From Chromera velia (lineage: Eukaryota > Sar > Chromeraceae), in NCBI GenBank assembly GCA_018398765.1, contig JAHBMJ010005868.1, forward strand, positions 110,270 to 144,077: a stretch of 33,808 nt of DNA, read 5' to 3'. The notes below the pieces were generated by a model, which was not told the DNA's origin, made no database searches, and was given only the letters and a program-made list of their open reading frames with translations. Positions 1 to 11,270 of this stretch are shown in pieces. Each line of letters starts with the position of its first letter. Positions within the stretch are counted from its first letter, which is position 1. Made by a program: the position numbers and the translations under genes.

Positions 1-73
<73 letters not shown>

Positions 74-76
74 CGA
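1..76. repeat. (GA)n microsatellite
   Basis: The window opens inside a GA/CAGAGA dinucleotide tract, with only a few CAGAGA interruptions. No coding signal is associated with it. Confidence 0.95.
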
Positions 77-572
77 AGAACATCACTTGAGACTGGTACC
101 AGATTCGTAACCAGAACCAGCGAATACTTGGGGGGCTTCAAAGCAGCCAAAGGAAAAGCCTCAAACAAAAGGGGAAAAAGAACCCACTGACAAAAACCGT
201 TTGTATACCAGCGAAAGGACTTTACAGAAGCCTCTGGAAAATCTATAAGGGAGAAAGCTGTCAACTCCAAAAAACAAACAAAAGAGGCAACGAACGAGCA
301 AAGAGGAGTCAGGGAAGGACATGAGGGCAGACGGACCCCTTGTCGAATTTCTGACGACAGAGCGGCCTCACTCATCAGCAAGAAGATCAGGGCGTCCTGA
401 TCGCCTGCACGATTCAACGAAGTCATCAGAAAGGCGAAACACAAAGACAGACAGGCAGGCAGGCAGGAAAAAACGTGAGAGACACAGACTAAGAGAGTCC
501 CACATGAATGGACAGAGACCCAAACACGACGCACAGCGACAGATAAGTAAATCTCATACGGCATTGGTGTGC

Positions 573-603
<31 letters not shown>

Positions 604-840
604 TCAGAGCTCCAGCCAAAACACGAGATAATAAACATTCAAGGAGCAAGCAAGAACGAACAGACGGCGGACGAGAGTCGTTGAAAGACAGGCATACCTC
701 TGCGCGGTCGATCGTGAATTAAGCAAAGAAAAAAGCAAAGATAACGAAAGAAGAAGAGTCCCAAAGGAAGGAAACTGAAAGTGCTCTCAACTGAGCTGAA
801 TCTCAAAAGCAGTGCCTCGCTTCATTTGACATGACCTGTG
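77..840. other. Purine-rich stretch without a recognised gene
   Basis: Reading frames here are rich in Arg, Lys, Gln and Ser, as expected from A/G-rich DNA, and I recognise no domain. A GT tract followed by a GA tract lies at about 567-604. If the minus-strand glycosyltransferase gene extends this far, this would be its 3' flank or late introns; I could not place an exon. Confidence 0.5.
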
Positions 841-1377
841 TGGAATGCACAACCGACAAGAAGCGACATGGAGGGACTCACCAAAGAGAGGCATTTGGGT
901 CCGCAGAAGTTCATACCCCTTTTCGAGGACCTCTGCATGGACACACAGATCGACCAGGCAATACCACAGAGTTATGGGGAGTTGAGTCTGGTCTGTTTGA
1001 TGAACCGGCCAAAGACAGTGTCTTCTGTCTTGACTTTTTCAAAGTGTTCTAAAGTATGGCATCAGCCCGTTGCACAAAAATGCAGGATGTGGATCAAGCA
1101 TGCAACCACTTCCTCTTCCAGAGGGGCGCGAGGGCAGTTGGGATGGACGGAGGGACAAAACCCGCAAAACCATGCAAGTGAAGGAGGATGTCGGTCCACA
1201 CAAATACAAGACGCACACGCAGCCTTGTGCCTGAGCCGTCAGAGAGAAAAAATATCTCCGACAATCAGGTCACCTTCATTCAGCAACGCGCACGCCCAAC
1301 GAACCTATGGACCACTCTGAATTTCGAACAATAAAATTTGCGCTGGAGAGGCCCCAATGCTCCTCCTGCAGACAGGA

Positions 1378-1401
1378 CCACACACACACACACACACACA
1401 C
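1378..1401 (+). repeat. (CA)n microsatellite
   Basis: Short CACA run. Confidence 0.95.
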
Positions 1402-1793
1402 AGAGACTACCAATTCAATACGTCGTGAAGCGAAAAAAGAGAAAGACTAACTATCTGATCAGCATACCAGAACAACAGTTTGATGATCCTCTTTTCTCTT
1501 TCGTCGCCGTCTTGCCTGCTCCCCTCGAGTGGACGTTCATGACCTGCATGCATGGGCTCTCTCTCTTCTACCAGCCTTCACACAGGGTTAGGAGCTGTTA
1601 GTTCTTTCCCTTCCGTCCTCTAGGTCTGTTTGCCTGTCGGCCTACCCTCCCTCCCATTTCTCTTGGTGTCCCGTCTGTCAGTTTCTATCTCTTTTTCATT
1701 TCCCTACGAGATTTTTCTTTTCTTCTCTTCCGCTCCCCCCGTATCTGCGTGATCCCTCCAAAAATCCCCCCACCCCCCCGCCCAGTCACTGAC

Positions 1794-2377
1794 AGAGATG
1801 CAAAAGTCCACTCTCTCCCCGCCGTCCCCTTTGAGGATCTCAGCCTGACGCACGATAGAGTCCACAGTCACCTCCCGATTCATCACCACAGAGTCGCAGT
1901 CTGTCCACAAGACAAAGTCAAAACGTCCTGAAGAACCAGATACAGGAAAACGACAGGCACGAGGGGAGAGAAGAAGGGAAGGGGGGGAAACAGGATGGCG
2001 GAGACGGTTGAACCTTTCCACCTGCACGCACAATCTGTATGATTGCTTTGGAACCGTCCAATGGGCATAAACATTGAGACTGAACGATACGAGTGCCTAC
2101 ATCGTTTGTCTGCGATCACCTGGACACATGAAGAATTTTGACGAATTACGGAAGGAAGAAAGGCCCGTAAGAGCAGACCAAAGGCAGAGGGAGAAAAAGA
2201 AACCGAAAGAAAAAAGCCTTACTAACCAGACCGCAACAGCCGAGCCAAAAGGGCCAGTTTTGAATGCTGCAGAGGCAATGAAATGCAAAGAAAAACACGA
2301 AGATGGAAGACAACATCCCATATTTTTTCGATCCATCATGACGTCCTGCTCCTCACAGGCCTCTCTCTCTCTCTCTT

Positions 2378-2420
<43 letters not shown>

Positions 2421-3096
2421 GCGTGCGTGTCTTGCGGGGGATGCAAAACCGATGTATTTGATCGCTCAGGCGACCTGATTCCTTTGTTTCTTCTATGCCC
2501 CCGCGTCTCTGCCTTCTCTCGCCATCGTCTCTCCAACAAAATTTCCCCTTCTAATTTCCGCACTTTCTCCACTTTGTAAACATGGAAGAAGTAGAAGGCC
2601 CAGAAGACAGTAGTGTGCATCCTTGCTTCTTTTCGTTCACTGACCTGAATGTCCACGTCTCTGTGGCCCGCCCCAAGAGGATGATCCTGCAGGACGACGG
2701 CCTCGTATCCCGAATGTGCGGCCACGTACCAGTTCCTGTTGGCCTGTTTGCATGGAGTGGGGAAACATGTTCATACAAACAACATGGGCACAAGAAAAGA
2801 ACCTCATGTGAAAACATGCATGCGTATCTGTCATTGCAGGTGACTCGAAGGTACTGTCACGTCTCTATCAACGGATCGCGTTTCCCTTCTCCTGGTCTCT
2901 CTTTCTCCCTCCCTTCCTCCGGTTTCTCTTTTCTCTTTTGGATTTCCCTCGACAAGCGCCCAGTTTTCGGAGTGAGTGGGAGAAGAAGACGAGAGAAAAA
3001 CCATCCCTTACTAAGCCTTTCGGGTGCATTTGGAACAAAAGATTCAAGCGCAAGAGGGAAAGAATCGGGGGGGNGGGGGGGACGAGAGACAGACAG

Positions 3097-3137
<41 letters not shown>

Positions 3138-3217
3138 ATCACTGACCACACCTCCATTCTTCAAGACCCAACGATCATCGTATGCGCACACAGACACCAC
3201 GCCCACTCTGGACCCCT
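1794..3217 (-). CDS. GT34-like glycosyltransferase, core exons
   Basis: Probable nucleotide-sugar glycosyltransferase of the GT34 / GMA12-MNN10 type, a Golgi or ER lumenal enzyme class. I join five minus-strand exons: 3217-3147, 2853-2803, 2743-2645, 2266-2227 and 1927-1794. Introns run GT...AG and phases agree at each junction; three of the proposed donors are GTCAGT and one is GTTAGT. In order, the product reads SRVGVVSVCAYDDRW (first Rossmann strand), NDRYACMFSHE, then ANRNWYVAAHSGYE (the family's asparagine-arginine / His-Gly-Tyr region), HSKLALLARLL (the W-x-K-like helix) and RFDFVLWTDCDSVVMN. The last contains the DxD metal and sugar-nucleotide site (Asp-Cys-Asp). The acceptor of the 2853 exon has a poor pyrimidine tract. 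The C-terminal exons below 1794, expected to carry an Asn-x-Gly segment and a closing His, were not found with confidence. Motif order is observed; family assignment is inference from known GT34 layout. Confidence 0.6.
2362..2430 (+). repeat. (CT)n-(GT)n compound microsatellite
   Basis: CTCTCT followed by a GT tract and GCGTGTGCGT. It lies within the intron proposed between the 2743-2645 and 2266-2227 exons of the GT34-like gene. Confidence 0.95.
3097..3137 (+). repeat. (CA)n-(GA)n compound microsatellite
   Basis: CACACA then GAGAGA, close to an ambiguous base (N at 3074) inside a G run; intronic for the minus-strand gene. Confidence 0.95.
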
Positions 3218-3311
3218 CTGCAGTCATATGACCGGAAAGAGACACCAATGCAGAGGAAATGGGTGGCTTGAAGATTCCAGGAAGCACCAGAAACATTATG
3301 AAATCGGCTGA

Positions 3312-3376
3312 GGAACAGTTCTCACGGAGGCAACATTCGCATTTCGATGCCTCTGGATGCAATTCTCCTCTGCCTT
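3312..3376 (-). CDS. Possible additional exon of the GT34-like gene
   Basis: On the minus strand a pyrimidine-rich stretch ending in CAG near 3372 is followed by a short open segment reading ELHPEASKCECCL, then a GTGAGA donor near 3324. One leftover base would fit the phase of the exon starting at 3217. Boundaries are approximate and no motif supports it, so it may be intron. Confidence 0.25.
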
Positions 3377-3952
3377 TCTCTTCGTTCATCTCTTTCTTTG
3401 TCTTTCCCCTTCCCCTTTCCTCTATCCCACTCTTTGTCCGTGTACGTGCGCGCGTGCATCTTGAATGTACGCATTGCCCGTTCTCGGCTGTGCACTGCCA
3501 ACTGTAAAATTTTGATGAGTCCCGCCTGACACTTGGTTCAGTCCACCCGCATGGACCCCCCCAACCACCAAAGCACTGACCATAGCGGAAGTCTGAAGAG
3601 ACCTTCTGTATGGTGGCCGCCTTTTGCCTCCGGTGTTGAAGGATCTGTGTTGTTTGTGCAGGAATGGATGCAGAGGGAACAAAAACAAAGGCAGTGCACA
3701 TGCAACAGAAGATCGGATCAGAACCTCCTTTTCTTTCCTTTCAAGTCGTCATTCAAACTCCCAAACACCCACAACACAAGGCAATACTACAGTTGCAAAC
3801 AGGAAAGGCTTCCGAGTATGAAAGAGTAGTGGTCCATCGAAGGCCTGCAGAAAAGGGGGGCATGAGAGTCAAGCTAAAGCTGCTGCTGATCATTTATGCA
3901 AGATCGCATGAGTGCGTGTGTTCAAGGTTACTTTTTCAAAAAGAAACACCAA

Positions 3953-4060
3953 CGTCTGCTGACCACTTCTCGAAGACTTTGCATCAGAGAGAGCAGAGAC
4001 TCTGCTGTCACGCCTCCCCACCGAGACCCTTCTTCTTCAGGAATTAAGTTGCCATTGCGC
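3953..4060 (-). CDS. Possible internal exon, minus strand
   Basis: A good acceptor (TCTTCTATTTGCAG on the minus strand, ending near 4061) precedes an open segment reading LRNGNLIPEEEGSRW and then GGVTAESLLSLMQSLREV, with a GTCAGC or GTGTTT donor candidate after it. Its mixed, non-repetitive composition looks like protein. It would sit in the stem or N-terminal part of the glycosyltransferase gene, but I cannot prove the join. Confidence 0.35.
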
Positions 4061-4864
4061 AGAACTGCAAATAGAAGAAACAGCAACCTTTTGCCGTTGC
4101 GAAGAGTTCTCCTTTGCCGAAAAATACCCAGAGCTCTTTTTTTCTCAACTAGAGCCAATAGTTTGATGTGCTCTCACTGTCAGCGTTTCTGCTCGCACCC
4201 TTACCAACGACAAAACACCACAGGAACGCATGCAATCCACAAGACACTAATCTCGAAAAGATTCATGAACAGCCTCCCCCCATTCTCCCCCCCAACCGAC
4301 CGAAGACGAAGATCTGGGCCAGATGCAAAAGCCGGAAAGCACGCTGAGCCCACTCGAGAGGCCCTCCCCCCTTGTACCTCCCTCCTTGCCCAGCCCCCGC
4401 AGCCAGCTGGCCTGCTCAAGGAGAAGAACCAGGGCAGTGCACATTAATTCGAGAGAACATGAAGAATGAACTACACAGAGTCAGACTGGAGGATGTCTGC
4501 CATCAAATTTCAGCAAAAAGGAAAAGATGATCGCAAGGCCGAGGATCATACAAGTGAGGCTTGATACCGCCTCTACTTGAGACCACCTGAACGCACTTTT
4601 CTCTGCTTCACCTCCCTCCATTCTGCCGTGTTGCCCCCCCCCGACCTACCTCCGCGTTCCACCCCCCGCTTGGCAAGGAGGAAGAGCCCCCCGATGACCC
4701 CGACGGTGCACTCTCGAACGAGACGGAGCCGCAAGGGAGAGAGGACGAAGGACAATGCCGACCGGAGTCCTTCCTGAGGACATCGGAGGACTTTCCTTGT
4801 ACGCTCAAAAAGAAGCAGGACAATCACAGACTTTCCAGAAGACATAGGAGGGGAGATATACTAC

Positions 4865-5136
4865 AGCCGATAACGCCCGCTGCGTTTCAGTCTCTGCCAC
4901 TTCCACAGCGCACTGTAAGTCGCTCACAAGAAAGGCAAAAGATATTCTCTCCGACGAATAGTTGCAACTTATAAGTCAACCAAAGCGTTGCAAATGTGTT
5001 CATACACATTACAGAAAGAGCTCGTGCACAAATGCAGAACCCGCGCTCACCTCCTTCTCTGAGTTCATGAAATCAGAGAGAAAGCTATCGAAGCGTTCTC
5101 GGTATGCCATCCACACCGCGCTGTCCGTGCTGCACG
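4865..5136 (-). CDS. Two phase-compatible upstream exons, minus strand
   Basis: Exon 5136-5051 starts after TTTTTCTGTCTGCAG and ends before GTGAGC. It is 86 bp, open in only one frame, and reads CSTDSAVWMAYRERFDSFL then SDFMNSEKE. Exon 4912-4865 starts after GCGACTTACAG and ends before GTAGTA. It is exactly 16 codons, reads CAVEVAETETQRALSA, and continues in the same phase. Another possible exon (about 4790-4645, donor GTAGGT) follows but is Ser/Gly/Pro-rich in one frame and unconvincing. They lie between a signal-anchor ORF and the GT34-like core, so the simplest reading is the 5' half of that gene. Confidence 0.4.
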
Positions 5137-5306
5137 CTGCAGACAGAAAAAGAGGCAAGACACAAGAACAAAGGAATGTACCCCGTGACATGGATGAAAA
5201 GGAAAGGGAAGCAAAGCAAAGCAGAGCCGAGAAGACAGGTATGAACGAACGGGAGGATCCTGAGCGAGAGAGAAGGTAGTAAAGCCAGCATACAACCAAA
5301 CTGCCT

Positions 5307-5531
5307 CTAAGGCTCAAAGCAGCATAAAAGCAGCTCCTCCTGCCACCATCTTTCTGCATTTGAATTCCAAGAAAAAAAAAGCCGACCGAATCTGTCCGCT
5401 GGGGAATCGGAAACTCCTGTCACTGTGCTGCCCACATTGTCTTCTGCACACACCGGCACAGACAGCCCCAGGAGCCCAGCCAACCCAAAACACAGCCATG
5501 CCAGTGTCGTGAAGACACAAAGCGCTTGCAT
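5307..5531 (-). CDS. Signal-anchor N-terminal exon candidate
   Basis: The ATG at 5531 (minus strand) opens a frame whose first 32 residues are MQALCVFTTLAWLCF followed by GLAGLLGLSVPVCAEDN, a typical uncleaved signal anchor or signal peptide. This is the expected N-terminus for a type II Golgi glycosyltransferase, and the GT34-like exons lie downstream on the same strand. The frame stops at 5307, but the true exon probably ends earlier at a GT donor. A GTCGGC donor after the DRF codons would give the phase needed by the 5136 exon, although it is weak. Assignment to the same gene is inference. Confidence 0.4.
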   Translation of the reverse strand: MQALCVFTTLAWLCFGLAGLLGLSVPVCAEDNVGSTVTGVSDSPADRFGRLFFSWNSNAERWWQEELLLCCFEP

Positions 5532-6649
5532 CAATCCTGTAGTCAAGCCCGCCGACACGTGTAGAGGCTTTGGTCTTTAGAGCGGCTTTGAAAGATCTCA
5601 GCAGAATCCCTTTGGGCACCCGGGAAGGGGTGAGAGGGCCACTCCGGGAGGCCACAGATCGATTGTGAAGCTTGCCATGATCGTAAAGCGGGCTTAGCAG
5701 TAGATGGACTATCGCCAACGTGTAGCGACTACCGCACACTGTGAGGACTCAATGAGAGACGCCGACCCCTAGCTGCAAGATCTTCAATGGGTCACTCACG
5801 CACTCTGGGCATGCTACACTTCCGGCTCCTCGATGTCATCTATGTATGTATGCCTATGTGACTTTTCGTGTAGACTGCTACTGGTGCTCGTGGTGGACGG
5901 CCGAAGAAGCTGGAGAAAGCATAGTGGAGACAGAGTGCCTGAATTCGATCCCGTTTCATCGTGCAGCACTCAGGTATTCAGGACATCAACCCAGAATTTA
6001 TAGCCTACAGGAAACACATTGAGCTCTTTACGATACCTCACAAGCGACAGGTCGAATGGTTGAGAATAAGCGGCGCAGTGAAATGGCAGTGAGCGACTGT
6101 CTTCTGCATGGGATCGAATTATATACATATAATACTTCTCGTGGTGAATGGAGACGGCTTGCTCTCGCGATCGTGTTGCGAGCCGCCCATGCATGCAGCC
6201 TGTTGCCGCCTGCAGTGTTGCACTGCAACACGCAAAACGTACAGATCAATGGAGTCCCGGCTAAATCCTAAATCTCCAACATCTTAGACCACCTAACATC
6301 GTCTGCCGCCTGTATGTAGAGCAACCTTCAAACGTGATCCAGCTCCTGTTACATCAGTTGTATCGTTGTAGCCCTCTGAGCCTCTCCAATGTGCTTCTTC
6401 TGGAGATCTGAAAGTTTCTTCTGGAGTTGGGCTCATTGATTTCGCACAATCCAAAAACGTTGCGCAGGCTTCTACTTCCTCCTCTAGCCGCGCAGCTGGT
6501 TCATTTGTGCAGTGGTTGTGTGACTGTGTGTGCTCACCAGATACGTTCTGGTGAAAGAGCAGTCAGAAAAGCTCTTTGTCAATTCAAGGGCCAGAGGCCG
6601 ATTTTGAGTTATTCTTCCGTCTCGCTTCCCACATTCTGCCTTTCTCAAG
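5532..6649. promoter_or_regulatory. Divergent intergenic region
   Basis: About 1.1 kb separates the minus-strand signal-anchor ATG from the plus-strand phytase-like ATG. No frame here has recognisable protein, so it probably contains both promoters and the 5' leaders. I see no convincing TATA box or motif that would fix either transcription start. Confidence 0.4.
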
Positions 6650-9600
6650 ATGACTGTGGGTGTGCTTCTTCAAATCTTTTGCGGGGGTTTTCTTGCCCTC
6701 TTGCCGCTTTTATGCGTCTTTTTGAATTCGCCGTCGAAGGCTCCTGTTTCTGTAAGTCACCATTTGAATTTCAACTTCGCAAGGAAGATCCTCCTCAATC
6801 TCGTGACGGACTTTGACCGGTCCCTCGGGGAAGAGAAAGAGGAGGAAGAGGCGCAAGACGTGGACCAGGAGGATGTCCCTATTGACACTTACTTCGACAT
6901 TCTGGGAGTGAAGACATTCCCAACCGACCATACAGTCCCAGGGAATATTCGCTTCCCGAGAGTCACTCTTGGGGGGATTACGGGGGTTACTTACGATCCC
7001 CTGAGCGATCGATTCTTCGCCATTGGAGGCTCCTCCTCCCAGCAAATTTATGCTTTCGAGCTTGTGCTAGAGACTCAGTATCAGAAGTCCTCGTATGTAC
7101 AGAAGTTGACTGAGGAGGGGGAGAAACCTTTCGGTGCTGATTTGGAGGGATTGATAGACATCCAATTTCTCTCCTCGTATGATCTTGATGCTCCTTTGTT
7201 GTCTTCCCTCAGTTTTGACCCCCAAGGCCTCACTCTACTCCCAGGTCCTCTGCATTCATCAGATCTCATGGATCTCTCCAGACTTGAGTCAGAGGACCAA
7301 AAGTCAGACGAGAGTTTAGAGGAAGAGAGTGAAAGCAAAGCTCCGACGACACCCGATGATTCCTCCCCCCCTGTCCACGCTTTGATTTCTGCCAATCCCA
7401 AGTACGTGCTGCAAGAGAGCCCAGAAGATGCCACCGTGGAGCCTGGACGGTTGGTGCTTGTGCAGCTCTGGCCAGACGGTCGTACACGTTACAGAGGAGA
7501 CATCCATCTTCCCCTCATGTTCCAGTCTACAGGAACCTCAGGCCCCCCCTTTGGCCGGGGGTTTCGTGGGTTGTCGTGTTCTCGTCTGAAGGACACCTGC
7601 TTTCTCCTCCACGAACAACCACTTCTGCAGGACCATATCAACACAGGCCTGGGTCCCCCCCTCCCCCAACCCGTGTCTCACGAAAACGTATCAGGCACGC
7701 AGTTCCTTGAGGCGCCCATCAAGCCTTCGCTCTACCATCCAGGCACAGTGCTCATTTGGCCTCACCTGCACTCTGTTCGAATGCTCCGACTGCGGGTGAA
7801 AGCAACAGGCACAGAGTGGCTGGAAAGGTCTGCATCCGATTACTTTGACAGGCAGGCTCAGATGCTCCATATAGGAGCTGCCCCCTCCAATCAGACAGAC
7901 CCCCCCGCATCATCCCCTTCGCCTTTCCCTTCAAACGCTTCGTCTCTTTCCAGTGCTGTTTCAAGCTCGGGAATGTCAGACAGCGGGGGAAGGGAGCCTG
8001 GTAAAGCTGCTGATGAAGGGGGGGCTCGCCCTCGTGAGCTCTGGTCACTTCCGATTCCCGATGCGTTTCGGAATTGGTTTGCTGTTTCTTCTTCCTCAAG
8101 TGTCGGGCAGGGGGAGGGGGAGGAGGGCGCTGGTAAGGCGAGTAGAAAAGAACAGAATGGGGGAGAGAGAGATAAGGGATCCTCTGGGCGGTGGGCGACG
8201 CGCGATGGGGTTGATGTGATTCGCCGTCTCGTCCCGAAGTTTTCTTTCACCTTCGACAGCATGTTCAGGTACGGTGGAGTGAGTGAGTGTGTGTGTGCTT
8301 GCATAGGAAGGAAGGAATGAAAGAGACGAACCACTACAAGGATGGATGGAAAAAGCAAAGAGGGATATTGGGTGCGGGGAGGTGCAGAAAAATCTAAACG
8401 GGAAGCACGCAAGTATGAACAGAGCGAGGAAAGAAAACATGCGTGGAGGAAAAACGAAATGAAAAAAGAGGCGAGGGAAGAAAGAATGGAAGAGGGAGAC
8501 ACCGAGGGACGCAATTTCAACTCGACAGAATTGAATGGCGAAAAAGGATGGGAGAACCTTTGAATACCCCAGGGACTTGTTCATCCTTTTTCTTGGGATT
8601 TTTGTTTCGAGTGTGTCCCTTTCGAGTCTTCTTCGTTTGCTCCGTGATCACTTCCAACATTTTGCCAAGGTATTTTTCTCAAGAAATCGCTTCCAGCATG
8701 CTTATTTTTGTCAGTCTTTTTAAGCGTCTTTCTTCTTGCTTACACCGATCGATGCAGGTACAATGTTGACTGTCCCATGAGACCCGAACCGTGGGCTCAT
8801 TACAAGCACAAGATGGATGACAAGTTTGAGGAGATCAGGCAGGGGCATACCGCGCAGCCAGCATACAAGTCCTTGTGGCAGGCACACAAGTGGGAGGAAA
8901 AGCAGCGTAGAGAGAGGAGTGAGCGGAAGAAGGTAGAAGCTAGAGAGAGCACGGAAACAGCGAAAGGCTCTGAGCAGGCAAAAGCGGGAGGACGTGGGCA
9001 TGTGGGTGAGAGGAAATTGAAAATGCAAAGAGGAGAAACAGGGGAGCAGCTGGAATCATACACTGATGGGGAGAAAGTGGGAGACTCTGAAGCTCAAAGA
9101 GGGAGGGGAGGGAATGTTAGAAGAGGAAAGGGGCATCGGTACCTTCGTGAGGAGACTGGAAGGGAAATCTCTTCAATCACCCCTGATGTCCCTTCACAGA
9201 ACACATCCTCATCCTCTAACAGTAATAACACTGAATTCATCAAAGAAGCTGCACACGGAAAGCCGGAAATCTTCGGGGGTGTGTCTGAGATCCTCGCGCT
9301 TCCCCCTCCTTTGCATGATGTGGTTCTTGTTCTGGAAAGGGCGAGAGGGTACGGGGCTCATCAGGTCGACAGAGGGGTGATGAATATTTGGGCTGTGAAT
9401 ATGAGCGAGACCAGACGCACAACCGCAAACGCAGAGCTGACGGACTGCCCCTCCATTGCTGAGTGGTGCATTCGAAGAGACTGGATGCCGAAATTTCGAA
9501 TTCTCAGCGGCAGGGGAACTCTGAGGAATGAAATGGGAATAGAGGTCAGTCAGTCAGGGAAGAAAGAAGACGCCCGGTAGGAGCGGAGGAAGCAATTGGG

Positions 9601-9842
9601 GCAGTCAGTCGGTCTCTCTTCGTTTCCTCTTGAGGGCTGTCAGGTCAAAAGGGATGCCTTGCTTTCATTCCGTAGCGAAGGGCGTGCTGATACATGGATG
9701 GACAAGTGAATGAACCAACAACAATCGTCATACCATAATCAGATTGGAGGAATCAATAGTTCTCTCTTGTCTCGGTGTGTACAGACCTTAGCCGCCGCAT
9801 TCTTTACTTCTGGCTCTAGCTGTGTCTGTGCATCTGTGCATC

Positions 9843-9873
<31 letters not shown>

Positions 9874-11270
9874 CTGCGAAATTTTGAGGCCATGACAACG
9901 GGACCTCGACTCCCTGACGGAAGGCAGACGCTTCTGCTTGTGAGCCACAACAACGTTAGTTACGTGCATGGCCGTTCCTTGCTTGATCGCCTGTCTCTGC
10001 TGTATGATCTCTCTCTGCTCCTCGTGTTCTTTCTTTCTTTCTTTCTTGTCTTCCTTCCTTCGTCCCTTTTGTTTCCTTCTCTCGCTCTATTCGTTTCTTC
10101 TTTCCTTCTTCTTTCTTTCTTTCCTTCCTTCCTTCCTTCCTTCCTTCCTTTCTTTCTTCTGTCCCTTTTTTTTCTTCTCTCGCTCTATTCGTTTCTTCCT
10201 TCGTTCCTTCCTTCCTTCCCTTCTTTCTTTCTTTCTTTCTTTCTTTCTTTTTTCTTTTTCTTCTTTCCTTCCCTCCTTTTTTCCCTTTGTTGTCTTCTCC
10301 CGCTCTATTCGTTTCTTCCTTCCTTCTTTCTTTCTTTCTTTCCTTCCTTCCCTCCCTCCTTCCTTCGTTTTTCTTCTCTCGCTCCACTAGTTTTTTCGTT
10401 CGTTCCTTCCTTCCTTCCCTCCCCTTTTTTTCTTCTCTCGCTCTATTCCTTTCTGTCTGTCTTTCTTTCTGTCGTTCGTTCGTTCGTTCTTTCTTTCTTT
10501 CTTTCTGTCTTCCATCCATCCATTCTTCATTCATTCATTCATTCATTCACTCAGTCAGTCAGTCAGTCAGGCAGTCATTCATTCATTCATTCATCCATTC
10601 ATTCATTCATTGATTCTTTCTTTCTTTCTTTCTTTTTTTTTCTTCCTTCCTTCCTTCCTTCCTTCCTTCCTTCTCGCTTTCTCTCTTTCTTTCCTTTCTC
10701 GGCATTTTCGATCTCCTTTTTTTATTTTTCCGTGTGGGTAGCTGTCTGTCTGCCTGTATGCCGGTCTGTCTATCTTTCTATTGGCCCTTTTTTGTTTAAA
10801 CTCAAGATGCCGCTTTCTGTATGCGTTCACGCGTCCACCTGTGGATCCATCTGTCTATCTATCTATCCATCCATCCATCCATCCATCCATCCATCCATCC
10901 ATCCAGGTGTGCGTTTGTGTGTGTGTACACGCGTCTATCTGCACGCGTCTGTCGGCCTCGCACGATCTCCCTCTCCTCTCTGTCCCCCCCTCCCCTCGCT
11001 CAACGTTTCTTTGTATCCTCTGGCATGTCCTTGGTTCTCGCTTCTCTCGCAGTCTTCTTTGCTCCATCTCGCTCCCCTCCCCCTTCTTCCTCCGTGTAGC
11101 ACGACGAGAACCAGAGAGGAACTTCATTCGTCCTGCTCAGCTACTTCCCCCACGACCTCCAAAAGACTCTGAGAGAGAGGCTGAGAGACGGGGGGAATAG
11201 GGGGGCCTCTCCGCTGCTCTGGTTGCTGCTGTTGTGTCTCTTCCTTCAATACTTTCAGCTCTTCAACTAG
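6650..11270 (+). CDS. Esterase-like-phytase domain protein, four exons
   Basis: Exons 6650-8268, 8758-9544, 9874-9954 and 11100-11270 join in phase to 885 codons plus TAG. Donors are GTACGG, GTCAGT and GTTAGT; acceptors are GATGCAG, GTGTGCAG and CCGTGTAG. The product belongs to the 'esterase-like activity of phytase' family, a propeller-like phosphoesterase-type fold. Visible markers are GGITGVTYDP (residues ~108-117), LSFDPQGLTLLP (~187-198), VLVLERARGYG late in exon 2, NFEAMTTGPRLPDGR and LLLVSHNN in exon 3, and RGTSFVLL in exon 4. Residues 6-26 form a signal sequence. The last ~20 residues are a hydrophobic tail (LLWLLLLCLFLQYF), suggesting a membrane or GPI anchor. Low-complexity insertions interrupt the domain: an acidic/Ser stretch near residues 210-245, a Ser/Gly-rich one near 420-520, and a Lys/Arg/Glu-rich one early in exon 2. 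The substrate is unknown; phosphate or polyol-phosphate hydrolysis is family-based inference. The first exon could hide a further intron near 6751. Confidence 0.8.
8269..8757 (+). other. Intron 1 of the phytase-like gene
   Basis: GTACGG...GATGCAG; 489 bp. The exon sequence on the far side also begins GTAC, so the acceptor is fixed by phase (…FR then YNVDCP) rather than by that motif. Purine-rich in its first half, pyrimidine-rich before the acceptor. Confidence 0.75.
9843..9871 (+). repeat. (GT)n tract abutting a splice acceptor
   Basis: A TG/GT run continues directly into the GCAG acceptor of exon 3 of the phytase-like gene, replacing the usual polypyrimidine tract. Confidence 0.9.
10020..10720 (+). 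repeat. Compound polypyrimidine repeat within intron 3
   Basis: About 700 bp of TTCC, TTTC, TTCG, CATT and CAGT short repeats, almost free of purines on the plus strand over long stretches. It lies in the 1145 bp intron 9955-11099. Long open frames occur on both strands here but give only Phe/Leu/Ser or Arg/Lys/Glu strings, so they are composition artefacts. Confidence 0.95.
10849..10906 (+). repeat. (ATCC/ATCT)n microsatellite
   Basis: Tandem tetranucleotides, ATCT turning into ATCC, followed by a short GT run; part of the same intron. Confidence 0.95.

Noticed and set aside
838-1320. 160-codon plus-strand frame
   Set aside because: It has an ATG and reasonable composition at first, but I recognise no domain, and it overlaps the region where the minus-strand glycosyltransferase gene should end. 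Not strong enough to call a gene.
9844-11172. Open frame of over 400 codons through the phytase-like intron
   Set aside because: It is almost entirely Phe/Leu/Ser from TTTC/TTCC repeats. Exons 3 and 4 fit the family in a spliced reading, and both strands are open here simply because of composition.
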